This document shows, piece by piece, positions 56,704 to 64,000 of a stretch of DNA of 64,000 nt (positions are counted from its first letter, which is position 1; each line of letters opens with the position of its first letter). The notes below the pieces were generated by a model that saw nothing but the letters and a program-made list of their open reading frames with translations, did not search any database and was not told the DNA's origin. This DNA comes from Methylotenera sp. RIFCSPLOWO2_02_FULL_45_14. GTDB lineage: Bacteria > Pseudomonadota > Gammaproteobacteria > Burkholderiales > Methylophilaceae. The DNA lies in contig MHBU01000025.1 in the NCBI GenBank assembly GCA_001803395.1, positions 1 through 64,000 of the forward strand, given 5' to 3'. The position numbers and the translations under genes are program-made.

Positions 56704-57191
56704 GCGTTATTTCCTAAGTTAAGTGCCAATGCATCCGCATTCAATACCACGGCGGCGCGCCCTTCCAGCAGCAGTTTATCGTCTGCGCTAATGCGAAACT
56801 GATACAGAATATTATTTTCGCTGCTCATGATACAACTGGCGATTATCAACAAATCTGCCTGAATGTCATCCAGCCGCGTCGCTGCCATCGTTACCCCGCG
56901 TACGCTAACCAGATAGCCCACACGCGGCTTAGCGCTGTCAGCGGGTGCCAGCAAGGCACCATGTACCGCCATGGCCTGTGCCGCATATTCGATGCCGCAG
57001 GCGATGCCGAGCTGGTCGTGAGCGCGCAAAGGATTATCAATAGCATGATGACTACTGGCGCGGCATACAATTTTTTCCTGATCCCAGGTTTCTACCTTAT
57101 CCAGCAGGCACATGTTGCCCTGATGCGGAATATGGACTGCAATCCAAGCATGGTTTAAATGAGTATGGTCCAACCTAGCCTTATCTAGCAT
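56700..57191 (-). CDS. Hotdog-fold 3-hydroxyacyl-ACP dehydratase (ApeP-like)
   Basis: A 163-residue FabZ/FabA-related protein with a single hotdog domain. IPHQGNMCLLDKVETWDQEK near 20-40 holds the catalytic His region, and CGIEYAAQAMAVHGAL near 65-80 is the long central helix. In aryl-polyene synthesis two related dehydratases act as a pair. Only this one is in the window; the partner is expected to the right. It overlaps the CLF-like gene by 7 bases and the ketoreductase gene by 4. Confidence 0.85.
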   Translation of the reverse strand: MLDKARLDHTHLNHAWIAVHIPHQGNMCLLDKVETWDQEKIVCRASSHHAIDNPLRAHDQLGIACGIEYAAQAMAVHGALLAPADSAKPRVGYLVSVRGVTMAATRLDDIQADLLIIASCIMSSENNILYQFRISADDKLLLEGRAAVVLNADALALNLGNNA

Positions 57192-57985
57192 GGGCTGACC
57201 TCTATGGCCAAACGTGTATTATCAAGGTAATCCAGCACCACGCGACGGTTTTTCTGCTGAGCAATAGCCTGCAGCAATGGCAGGCCGCGTGCGGCGGGAA
57301 TCGCCATGCGCAAAGTTTCCAGCGCGGCATCGTTAAACTTGCAGGCCTCGTCATGGGTGATGCTGACCTTAATCTGGGCGATGGTTTGTGGACTAGCTTG
57401 CGGTGCAAACACCAGCGCGATACCAAAGTTGTCGGGTATCGGTCGATTGCTGAACATCGGTTCGGGGTACGGCGTATCACTCGCCATTAAAATGCAACGG
57501 CTACCATCAACCACTACCTGCGTCAGTGCATCCAGCAACCCCGCACCAAAGCTGGCGTCAAAGGCACATAGTACCGACGAGGTAGCCATGGCTCCGGTGG
57601 CAATGCTCCAGTAACCAGCCGCCGCGTTATGCACGGAGTTATGAAAACGCGTGGGAGAGATTTGCCGGTCATCCGATGCCAGCATTTCACAGATAGTATG
57701 ACAATTAAGCCCGTCGCCGTTGGAAAACGAAAATACACTGGGCAAACTTGCTGCCTGCAAGCCAGCGGCAGCGATCGCCTCCAGCGAGGTTGCCAGCGTC
57801 AGTTTGACGATGTCGCTGGCACGCCTGCGCTCTGCTGCTGGCAACAGCTCCGGCGCGGGGATCACTGTTTTTGATGGTTGGTAAGACTGCTGGCCAGTCA
57901 GTACCGCGCGACAGCTGGGCCAGTCAGTGAGGCCTGGACCTAACAGGCCTATGCCTTCAATGTAAGCAGTCAATTGAGTCGTCAT
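57185..57985 (-). CDS. Ketosynthase chain-length-factor-like protein (Ketoacyl-synt_2)
   Basis: A 266-residue protein resembling the N-terminal half of a ketosynthase. The KS nucleophile cysteine context is not conserved: where the neighbouring KS has SSACSSSAK this protein has LCAFDASFG. FHNSVHNAAAGYWSIATG near 110-127 is typical of the beta-ketoacyl synthase chain-length-factor family. It probably pairs with the adjacent KS and sets polyene length without catalysis. It abuts the KS gene (shared base at 57985). Confidence 0.82.
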   Translation of the reverse strand: MTTQLTAYIEGIGLLGPGLTDWPSCRAVLTGQQSYQPSKTVIPAPELLPAAERRRASDIVKLTLATSLEAIAAAGLQAASLPSVFSFSNGDGLNCHTICEMLASDDRQISPTRFHNSVHNAAAGYWSIATGAMATSSVLCAFDASFGAGLLDALTQVVVDGSRCILMASDTPYPEPMFSNRPIPDNFGIALVFAPQASPQTIAQIKVSITHDEACKFNDAALETLRMAIPAARGLPLLQAIAQQKNRRVVLDYLDNTRLAIEVSPC

Positions 57986-59220
57986 TACTTAGGCCCTCCT
58001 GATTGTTCCAGGTCGTCTTGAGCCAAGCCGAAAATCAAACTGCAATTGGTGCCGCCGAAACCAAAGGAGTTGCTCATTACGCGCGTCAGCGCTTGGTCGC
58101 GATTTTGCAGCTGATAATTCAGTTGCAGCAATGAGTCTGCCTCGCGTGTGTTAAGGCCGCCGGGGATAAATCCATGTTGCAGAGCAAGTGCGCAAATTAC
58201 CGCTTCAACCGCGCCTGCAGCACCCAGAGCATGCCCCGTGGCACCTTTGGTCGAGCTGCATGGCGTGTCGTGGCCAAACACGGCTGCGACCCCCTTGGCT
58301 TCGGCTGCGTCATTGCTTGGCGTGGCTGTGCCATGCAGGTTGATGTAATCAATCTCGGTCGGACTCAAGCCAGCGCTCTGCAGCGCCTGTTGCATAGCCC
58401 TGCGCGCACCTAACCCCTCTGGGTGGGGTGACGACATATGATAGGCATCGCTGGATTCACCTATGCCCAGCAACAACACGGCACGGGCGTCCTGATTTGT
58501 GGATAGGCTTGGGGATGGACGTTCCAGCAAGGCAAAAGCGGCGGCTTCACCGATAGAGATACCATCACGTTCTGTATCATAAGGGCGGCAGGCTTGCGTA
58601 GAAAGCAGGCCCAGTGAGGTGAAGCCATACAGCGTAGTCAGACATAGCGTATCTACTCCGCCCACTACCGCTGCATCTATCAACCCGGCTTCTATCATGC
58701 GGCGTGCCGTACTGAATACCTTGGCGCTGGAGGAGCATGCTGACGACACTGCTGCGGCGGGGCCGCTGAGCTCAAAATATTGGCGCGTGAAATCTGCTAC
58801 CGAATAAGTGTTCTGCGTTTTGCTATAGATTAAACCAACAGGTAGCGCGCCAGTCAGCGAGTCGCGTTCACGGAAGGCTAGCTCAGTTTCCAGAATTCCC
58901 GAGGTGCTGGTACCCATGAAGACACCAATACGGTCACGCCCGTACTTATCTGCTGCAGTATTGACGGCATCGGCAAAGCCATCTTGCTCCAGCCCCAACT
59001 GCGCCAGACGATTGTTGCGGCAATTATAATCGGCCATGCCGGCCGCCATTTTCACATCATCCACGCCTTCAACCTCACCAATAAAGGTTGGCAAGTCTAC
59101 CGTTTCGAAGTCGCAGGGCTTGAGCGCTTGCCTGCCGTGACGCAAGGCGTCCAATGTCTGTTCCAGGCCATGCCCGATGCAGCTGGTGGCAGTGAAGTGT
59201 GAGAGTAATAAAGGTTTCAA
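57985..59220 (-). CDS. Beta-ketoacyl-ACP synthase of the aryl-polyene type II PKS
   Basis: Condensing enzyme of 411 residues. The catalytic triad is intact: Cys in AVSSACSSSAKVF near 165, His in INLHGTATPSNDAAEA near 300, and His in KGATGHALGAAGAVEA near 335. The C-terminal SNSFGFGGTNCSLIFG loop is also typical. Expected to extend the hydroxybenzoyl starter with malonyl-ACP units. It is followed by the CLF-like, dehydratase and reductase genes, which together form the core of an iterative type II polyene synthase. Confidence 0.92.
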   Translation of the reverse strand: MKPLLLSHFTATSCIGHGLEQTLDALRHGRQALKPCDFETVDLPTFIGEVEGVDDVKMAAGMADYNCRNNRLAQLGLEQDGFADAVNTAADKYGRDRIGVFMGTSTSGILETELAFRERDSLTGALPVGLIYSKTQNTYSVADFTRQYFELSGPAAAVSSACSSSAKVFSTARRMIEAGLIDAAVVGGVDTLCLTTLYGFTSLGLLSTQACRPYDTERDGISIGEAAAFALLERPSPSLSTNQDARAVLLLGIGESSDAYHMSSPHPEGLGARRAMQQALQSAGLSPTEIDYINLHGTATPSNDAAEAKGVAAVFGHDTPCSSTKGATGHALGAAGAVEAVICALALQHGFIPGGLNTREADSLLQLNYQLQNRDQALTRVMSNSFGFGGTNCSLIFGLAQDDLEQSGGPK

Positions 59221-59306
59221 GGAAAAACTCTAGACTTTCTGTGCATGGTAATGAAGGTGAGCAGTATGAAGTATAGCTGTGGGTGAAATTATATTGTAAA
59301 TCGTAT

Positions 59307-60119
59307 TCATAAAGCGGCTTCCTGTAGCGTGACAAAATGCAGGCCCGCCTTCTCTGCGGCATCCAGCAAAGACGGTAGGACCGCCAGAATAACCGGGATA
59401 CTCTCATTGGTGCGTGCAGCGTTGCCATCGTGCAGCAATAAAATGGCGCCGGGGCGTAGCCCTGACAACAGTTTGTTTTTTACTTTTTCCGCATCTTTCA
59501 CCTGGGTATCAAAACCGCGTACTGTCCAGCTAACGAGGCGCAAGCCTAAACGACTCAACACCGGTTGCAGAAAGGGATTGCGCAAGCCAGCCGGTGCGCG
59601 GAAAAATTTGGGGCGTGCGCCAGTGATACTGAACAGCATGTCCTGTGCGGTCTGAATCTCGCGCGTAAACCCGCCCATGCCCAACAGCGAGAAATAGTGC
59701 CGGTGCTGCTGGCTGTGGTTTTCTATTGCATGACCGCGACGCACAATTTCGCGGCATAAGTCAGGGTACTGCGAGGCCCTGTTGCCTATACAAAAGAAAG
59801 TGGCTTTGGCATGAAAGCGGTCCAGCAGATCCAATACCTGCGGCGTCACCACGGAGTCGGGGCCATCATCGATAGTCAGGGCGATTTCATTGCGGCGGGC
59901 GGCAGCGGTTGGCAACTGTGTCCAGTTCGGCCCCAGCCAGTTGCTACGTGGCCACAGACCCACAGCAGAAATCAGCAAATGATTGCCAATTAGTACAGCT
60001 AGCGCCCATTGCCATAAATCCGGCGCAACGACCAGACTGATCAATGCCAGCACATGCAGCATAACGGATAGCTTGATTAGCAACGTGGGGTGCCAATGCG
60101 CTTGCTTGAGGTCAGCCAT
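59307..60119 (-). CDS. Polysaccharide deacetylase (NodB) family membrane protein
   Basis: The 270 residues have two N-terminal hydrophobic helices (about 14-50) and then a NodB domain. The metal-binding TIDDGPDSVVTPQVLD motif is near 82, with HAIENHSQQHRHYF near 130-143 giving the two His ligands. FRAPAGLRNPFL lies near 165, and LLLHDG near 230. All catalytic positions look intact. Substrate is unknown. It lies inside the pigment operon, overlapping the hydrolase gene by 8 bases, so deacylation of a sugar or acyl intermediate is a plausible role. Confidence 0.84.
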   Translation of the reverse strand: MADLKQAHWHPTLLIKLSVMLHVLALISLVVAPDLWQWALAVLIGNHLLISAVGLWPRSNWLGPNWTQLPTAAARRNEIALTIDDGPDSVVTPQVLDLLDRFHAKATFFCIGNRASQYPDLCREIVRRGHAIENHSQQHRHYFSLLGMGGFTREIQTAQDMLFSITGARPKFFRAPAGLRNPFLQPVLSRLGLRLVSWTVRGFDTQVKDAEKVKNKLLSGLRPGAILLLHDGNAARTNESIPVILAVLPSLLDAAEKAGLHFVTLQEAAL

Positions 60120-60774
60120 GGTTATTTATACCAAATCGTTTATCAAGAAAATTATGCCATAACTGCTGCCACACCGGCCACACATGATCGCCCGGGATTT
60201 TATCGACGTGGGCTGTGGGCAGAGCCTGCGCCATCATCAAATGGCTTTCTGCAAAGCGGTCATCCTCGCCGTAGCCCAGATGTATTTCAATGTCCTTAGT
60301 ATTGCCATGTGTTTTCAGCCAATGCCAATTATGGCGCTCAGTGTCTGCATCGGGAATGGCATCCGGTGCCCATGCCTGAAGACCGCCGGCGTAAGCAATT
60401 TCTCCCGTGGTCATGCGGTTGCCGGGATACGGAGCTAACAATAACACCCCTGCCAACTGTGCGGGATAACTGCCGGCATAAGCCATTGCCACGTAAGCGC
60501 CAATAGAGATGCCGGCCAGCCAGATGTTTTGATAGCCTGCTGCTATTGCAGGTTGTATCAGACTGCCATGAATTTTCGGTAACGCACTTTGATCGGCGAT
60601 ATGGCTGAACGCCAATTCCGCCATGATTAAATCGATGGCTAACTGACGCTGGCGTACTGCCTGCACAAAGCCTTCCTTAATGAAGTCTTCCGGCTGGTGA
60701 TAAGCGCCCGGCAGCAATATCATCAACGTATCGGCATGCTGTCCGGGCTGAGCCAAATCAGTGAGATGGCGCAT
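60112..60774 (-). CDS. Alpha/beta hydrolase in the pigment operon
   Basis: The 220-residue hydrolase has the nucleophile elbow LAGISIGAYVAM near 88 (G-I-S-I-G), an acidic residue in GYGEDDRF near 170 and a His in IPGDHVWPVW near 195. This is a full catalytic triad in order. No signal peptide is seen. It starts in the last base of the MMPL gene and overlaps the deacetylase gene. It might act as an editing or release thioesterase; this is inference from position. Confidence 0.75.
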   Translation of the reverse strand: MRHLTDLAQPGQHADTLMILLPGAYHQPEDFIKEGFVQAVRQRQLAIDLIMAELAFSHIADQSALPKIHGSLIQPAIAAGYQNIWLAGISIGAYVAMAYAGSYPAQLAGVLLLAPYPGNRMTTGEIAYAGGLQAWAPDAIPDADTERHNWHWLKTHGNTKDIEIHLGYGEDDRFAESHLMMAQALPTAHVDKIPGDHVWPVWQQLWHNFLDKRFGINNHG

Positions 60775-63185
60775 CAGGCTTTACTCTCACAGGTAAAACC
60801 GCTACGCGCAAACACTGCTGAAAAAATCAGCGCGAGTATAACACCTGGCGCCACAGTAACTCCCATGGCCTGCAATACGGGTACGCTGGAAAACGCCAAC
60901 AGGCCAAATCCCAGTACTGTCGCCACATTGGCAAATAACAACGATGCATAAGTACGCGGCGAAATTCCCTGCGTGCCTTCGTCTTTATTCTGCGGCTGGT
61001 TGAAAAATAACGCGTAATTAGAGCCGATAGCCACGATCAGCAGCAGGCCGATCAGGTGCAAAATGATCAATTGCTGCCCGCATAAGGCCAGCCCTGCCGT
61101 TACCGTCAGCACTGCTGCTGCCAGCGGAGCGATGACCGCGATAACGCGTGTAGGGGAGCGCAGCACATACAGCAGCAATATGACTATCGCCAGCAAGCCG
61201 GCCAGCGATAACATGATGGCTTCATGCATGTAGGAAGAATACAGGCGGTTGGATTCGGTTTTCATATCCACAAATAATGCGTTGGGTACCTGTGCCTGAT
61301 TCAGGACGGCTCGCACCTGAGCAGCATCGATATTGCCATTTTCCGGTGCAGTCAGCGGTATTAGTGCACTCCAGCGCGGCCCTTGCTGTAATAACATGGT
61401 ATCCACGGCCATCGCCATTGAGGTGCTCTCCAGATCACTACGCTGTAGCAAGGGCTGGTTGCGGGCAGCTTCTACATCCACCAGGAATGGTGCAAATACC
61501 TGAGGGCGCACCGGCAAATCCTTGACGGCATTCTCCAGCCTAGGTTTTAGTTCGGCGGCAGCTGGCAGACTGGCTTGTCGCGTATGCTGAGTGGCTTGGC
61601 TGGGCAGATAATGACTGGCACTGTCGAATGCTGTGAGTACACCCTTCTCTACCAGCATCTGCAACGCTGACGACACTTTTTCTGTGGCTGTAAGCACCGC
61701 TTCCTGACTGTCGCCAGATACGACGACCACATAGCGTACATCAGGCGCGCCCATGCCTGCGCGCAGCCTTGCATCCAGCGCCTGGTCAGCAGCGGATACC
61801 GGGCTCAGGGCGGCAAGTTCATTGTTCCATAAGTAATCGTGATGCTGGTAAACAACCGCGCTGGATGCTACCAGCAGCGCAATGGCTGGCCAGCGTAAAC
61901 GTGGCGCCAGCGCAGCATAGCGCGACAATGTTAATCCGGCACCAGTAACGTCACGTATTTGGAAGTTGGCTGGTAGCAGATGCGGTAATACATAACGCGT
62001 CATGACTGCCGCCGCGACCAGCCCTGCCATTGAGTACAGGCCAAGTTGCGCCAGGCCGGGAAAACCCGATAGCAGCAATGAGGCAAAGCCAAATACAGAG
62101 GTTAGCACGCCTAGTCTCACCGTCGGCCACACGCGCACTATCCATGTTTTACGACTTTGCTCGTTTTCGCCATCAGTTGCATGGTCAGATTGCATGAATA
62201 GATAGATCGAATAATCCACCGCTTCACCTATCAGTGCGGTGCCAAAGCCCAGCGTAATGCCATGCACCACGCCAAAGCCGAGGCTGACAGAGGCAATACC
62301 CGCCAATATGCCGGTAGCCACTGGCAGAAACCCTAACAGCAATGCGCTTAGCGAGCGGTAAACCGCGAGCAGTAATATAGCAATCAGCAGCGTGCTGACG
62401 ACAAAGATCAGGCGCACCTGACTTTTGATGGTGTCGCGCGACACCACCGAAAATACGCCAGGTCCGGTCATCAGTAGCCTGGCATCGCCAGCACTCCCCA
62501 CATCGCCATGTGACGTGGCAGATGCCTTAGCGAACGCCCCCTCAATGCTCTGCATGGCCTGTTTCTGCGCATCGGTATCTGAACCCAGCGCGCGAGTCTG
62601 TATCAGCAACAACACCGTGTTACCGTCACGTGATGCCCAAGTGCCGTCCACCAGCTGTGGGCGGTTGCCACTATTCATTTGATCCAGTAGTTGCAGCATC
62701 TCACCTGTGGGGTCGTGCGGTAGCAGCGACTTGAACAGTAAGCCAGCTGGTGAGGCAAGCTGATCGATGCTGTCGCTAATGCCCGCATGCAGACCATCGA
62801 CACTGAAGTGTTGTGGCGTGACGGTCGGGCTTAGCAGATAACGGTTGTTGAACAGATAGTTATGGTCATGCTCAGTGGTGACCGGCTCGCCGTTATTGAC
62901 GCTGACAAATGCAGGGTTGGCTCGCAGTGTATGGGCGATTTCCTTGGAAAGTTTAGCGCGGTTGCTTGCAACCGACCCTTCTATACCCACCAGTATCAAT
63001 CGGGATGCCAGGCCATCCTTGAGCTGGTCCATCAGCAACTGTTGTTCGGCCGTGGGCGTGCGTGGCAGAAAGGCAGACAAGTCAGCGATGAAGTGGCTGC
63101 GGCTGATAATAACCAGACTAGCCAATATCAGCACCAGCCAGATGGTAATAGCGGTACGGCGACGTTGTAATGCAGCTAAATTCAC
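60774..63185 (-). CDS. MMPL/RND-family exporter of the pigment cluster
   Basis: Large inner-membrane transporter of 803 residues. It has the MMPL layout: an N-terminal helix (12-32), a large periplasmic loop (about 35-245), and helices 2-6 with LGFGTALIGEAVDYSIYLFM near 318-337. A second periplasmic loop and a second helix set complete it (LLLIVAIGSNYALFF near 705). Aryl-polyene clusters encode such an exporter to move the lipid-linked pigment toward the outer membrane, together with a LolA-like carrier. Confidence 0.9.
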   Translation of the reverse strand: MNLAALQRRRTAITIWLVLILASLVIISRSHFIADLSAFLPRTPTAEQQLLMDQLKDGLASRLILVGIEGSVASNRAKLSKEIAHTLRANPAFVSVNNGEPVTTEHDHNYLFNNRYLLSPTVTPQHFSVDGLHAGISDSIDQLASPAGLLFKSLLPHDPTGEMLQLLDQMNSGNRPQLVDGTWASRDGNTVLLLIQTRALGSDTDAQKQAMQSIEGAFAKASATSHGDVGSAGDARLLMTGPGVFSVVSRDTIKSQVRLIFVVSTLLIAILLLAVYRSLSALLLGFLPVATGILAGIASVSLGFGVVHGITLGFGTALIGEAVDYSIYLFMQSDHATDGENEQSRKTWIVRVWPTVRLGVLTSVFGFASLLLSGFPGLAQLGLYSMAGLVAAAVMTRYVLPHLLPANFQIRDVTGAGLTLSRYAALAPRLRWPAIALLVASSAVVYQHHDYLWNNELAALSPVSAADQALDARLRAGMGAPDVRYVVVVSGDSQEAVLTATEKVSSALQMLVEKGVLTAFDSASHYLPSQATQHTRQASLPAAAELKPRLENAVKDLPVRPQVFAPFLVDVEAARNQPLLQRSDLESTSMAMAVDTMLLQQGPRWSALIPLTAPENGNIDAAQVRAVLNQAQVPNALFVDMKTESNRLYSSYMHEAIMLSLAGLLAIVILLLYVLRSPTRVIAVIAPLAAAVLTVTAGLALCGQQLIILHLIGLLLIVAIGSNYALFFNQPQNKDEGTQGISPRTYASLLFANVATVLGFGLLAFSSVPVLQAMGVTVAPGVILALIFSAVFARSGFTCESKA

Positions 63186-63214
63186 GAGTTGGTCAGCTTC
63201 AGGAGATCAGTAGG

Positions 63215-63853
63215 TTATGGCGCGGGCAACGGCGTGATGGTCATCAGCGAACTGTCGCCATCCGCCTGTTTAATCTCTATGGTACGCAGCGCATTGCCTG
63301 AACCGGCAATGCTTATCTTTGCCACCACTTTTTTCATTTTATCTTCTGCTGGCAGTAAGACGAGATTCCAGCTCTGTTCATCGCCTTCCATACTCAATTT
63401 ATAAGTGCGCTCCAGCGCCTTGCGGTCGCCCGCTAGGGTGCCGCGTATGCTGTCTATAAACGCCGCTAACTCAGGATAGCTTTGCAATGACAGTGCACGC
63501 TTTTTGCCACGCTGCTCTATGGTCAAGGTATCCTTGTCCAGCAACATGCTCTCGGCCTTGGGTTTTAAGGTGCGTTTTTCCAAGCGGTCTGGGGCGCTAT
63601 AAAACAGTTCACCAGATGACTCTACAGGCCTGTCGAGCATGGCGATGGATTTCTTTTCAACAAAGCTGGCATGGCCAGTGCGTATGTCTGCCAGAGATTG
63701 CATCAGTTGCTCTATGCTCCAGCCAGAATCATGCACGCTTTGCTCGGCATGGCTGATTGGTACAGTCAGCAGCATGCTGAGCAATAGCAAGCTTTGTATT
63801 ATCCAGCGTAAAAATTTACCATGTGTGGCTTCTATTTTATTCATTTTTTTCAT
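63215..63853 (-). CDS. LolA-like outer-membrane lipoprotein carrier of the pigment cluster
   Basis: Periplasmic carrier-like protein of 212 residues. It has a signal peptide (FLRWIIQSLLLLSMLLTVP...SHA near 14-36) and a LolA-type fold with the Ala/Ser-rich strand start SFVEKKSIAMLDRPVESSGE near 58-77. YSAPDRLEKRTL and LSLQSYPELAAFIDSIRGTL follow. It is next to the MMPL exporter gene, so it probably shuttles the lipidated polyene through the periplasm. It overlaps the end of the acyltransferase gene upstream by 17 bases. Confidence 0.84.
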   Translation of the reverse strand: MKKMNKIEATHGKFLRWIIQSLLLLSMLLTVPISHAEQSVHDSGWSIEQLMQSLADIRTGHASFVEKKSIAMLDRPVESSGELFYSAPDRLEKRTLKPKAESMLLDKDTLTIEQRGKKRALSLQSYPELAAFIDSIRGTLAGDRKALERTYKLSMEGDEQSWNLVLLPAEDKMKKVVAKISIAGSGNALRTIEIKQADGDSSLMTITPLPAP

Positions 63854-64000
63854 TCAAGGATGCAGGCACCGATTGCCAGTAATCGAAAAAATTAAACCAG
63901 TTATATGGCGCCAGACGAGTATAGCGGTTCAGCAGTTCGGTATAGCGAGCAATCGCCATTTCCACGGCCTGATCGCGCTGGCCTCTCGGCGTTTCGGAGA
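63837..64000 (-). CDS. Partial LpxL/HtrB-like lipid acyltransferase (C-terminus only)
   Basis: The frame is open through the right edge and ends at TAA 63837-63839. The 53 visible residues include QAVEMAIARYTELLNRYTRL and APYNWFNFFDYWQ, typical of the C-terminus of LpxL-like acyltransferases encoded in aryl-polyene clusters. The active site lies outside the window. It overlaps the LolA-like gene start by 17 bases, so it belongs to the same operon. Confidence 0.75.
   Translation of the reverse strand, partial: SETPRGQRDQAVEMAIARYTELLNRYTRLAPYNWFNFFDYWQSVPASLNEKNE

Overview
The window looks like a chromosomal segment of a betaproteobacterial methylotroph, most likely Methylophilaceae (Methylotenera-like). 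This is inferred from the AT-leaning composition of most genes, a free-standing pqqA gene (PQQ is the cofactor of methanol dehydrogenases), and betaproteobacterial gene neighbourhoods such as tyrS / M23 peptidase / anmK / erpA, argC-DUF6776-bactofilin, gmk-rpoZ-spoT and argH-algZ-algR-hemCD-hemX-hemY. No tRNA, rRNA, CRISPR array or intact insertion sequence was found. Two tandem, very strong rRNA-type promoters at the extreme left do point out of the window.

Left part (1-25.5 kb), mostly housekeeping. tyrS and the outgoing rRNA promoters come first, then an M23 peptidase, anmK and gltA. A long minus-strand run follows: rplM-rpsI, argC-DUF6776-bactofilin-erpA, then yicC, gmk, rpoZ, spoT/relA, ridA, recG, ubiC and ubiA. 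On the plus strand a Ser/Thr kinase and PP2C phosphatase pair precedes rph-rdgB-(small protein)-hemW. hflX (22.4-23.7 kb) is conspicuously GC-rich and looks imported. argH is next.

Middle part (25.6-51.6 kb). An AlgZ/AlgR-type two-component system leads into haem synthesis genes hemC-hemD-hemX and a HemY reduced to its N-terminal domain. Then come a flavin/2Fe-2S reductase, fxsA, cutA, dsbD-tlpA (thiol redox), aroQ-accB-accC (shikimate and fatty acid synthesis), prmA, a zinc-ribbon DUF3426 protein, the orphan pqqA with hairpins and a 21-bp-stem terminator, a PAS-GGDEF diguanylate cyclase, oxyR divergent from a 28-codon ORF plus katA, and a heavily decayed SBP-PAS-EAL signalling pseudogene. 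terC, an AI-2E family permease gene, a yqhA-like gene, htpX and nhaR close this part. Two MITE-like inverted-repeat elements lie at 32605-32806 and 38514-38668.

Right part (51.8-64 kb). This is an aryl-polyene/xanthomonadin-type pigment cluster arranged as two converging operons. The plus-strand arm encodes a XanB2-like chorismatase (hydroxybenzoate starter), a PlsC-type acyltransferase and a DPM1-like glycosyltransferase. A separate signal-peptide YXWGXW-type protein follows. The minus-strand arm encodes an LpxL-like acyltransferase (cut by the window end), a LolA-like carrier, an MMPL exporter, an alpha/beta hydrolase, a NodB-type deacetylase, a ketosynthase, a chain-length-factor-like protein, a hotdog dehydratase and a ketoreductase. 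ACPs and an aryl-activating ligase are not in the window and are expected beyond its right edge. This variant cluster is the best candidate for an under-described system here.
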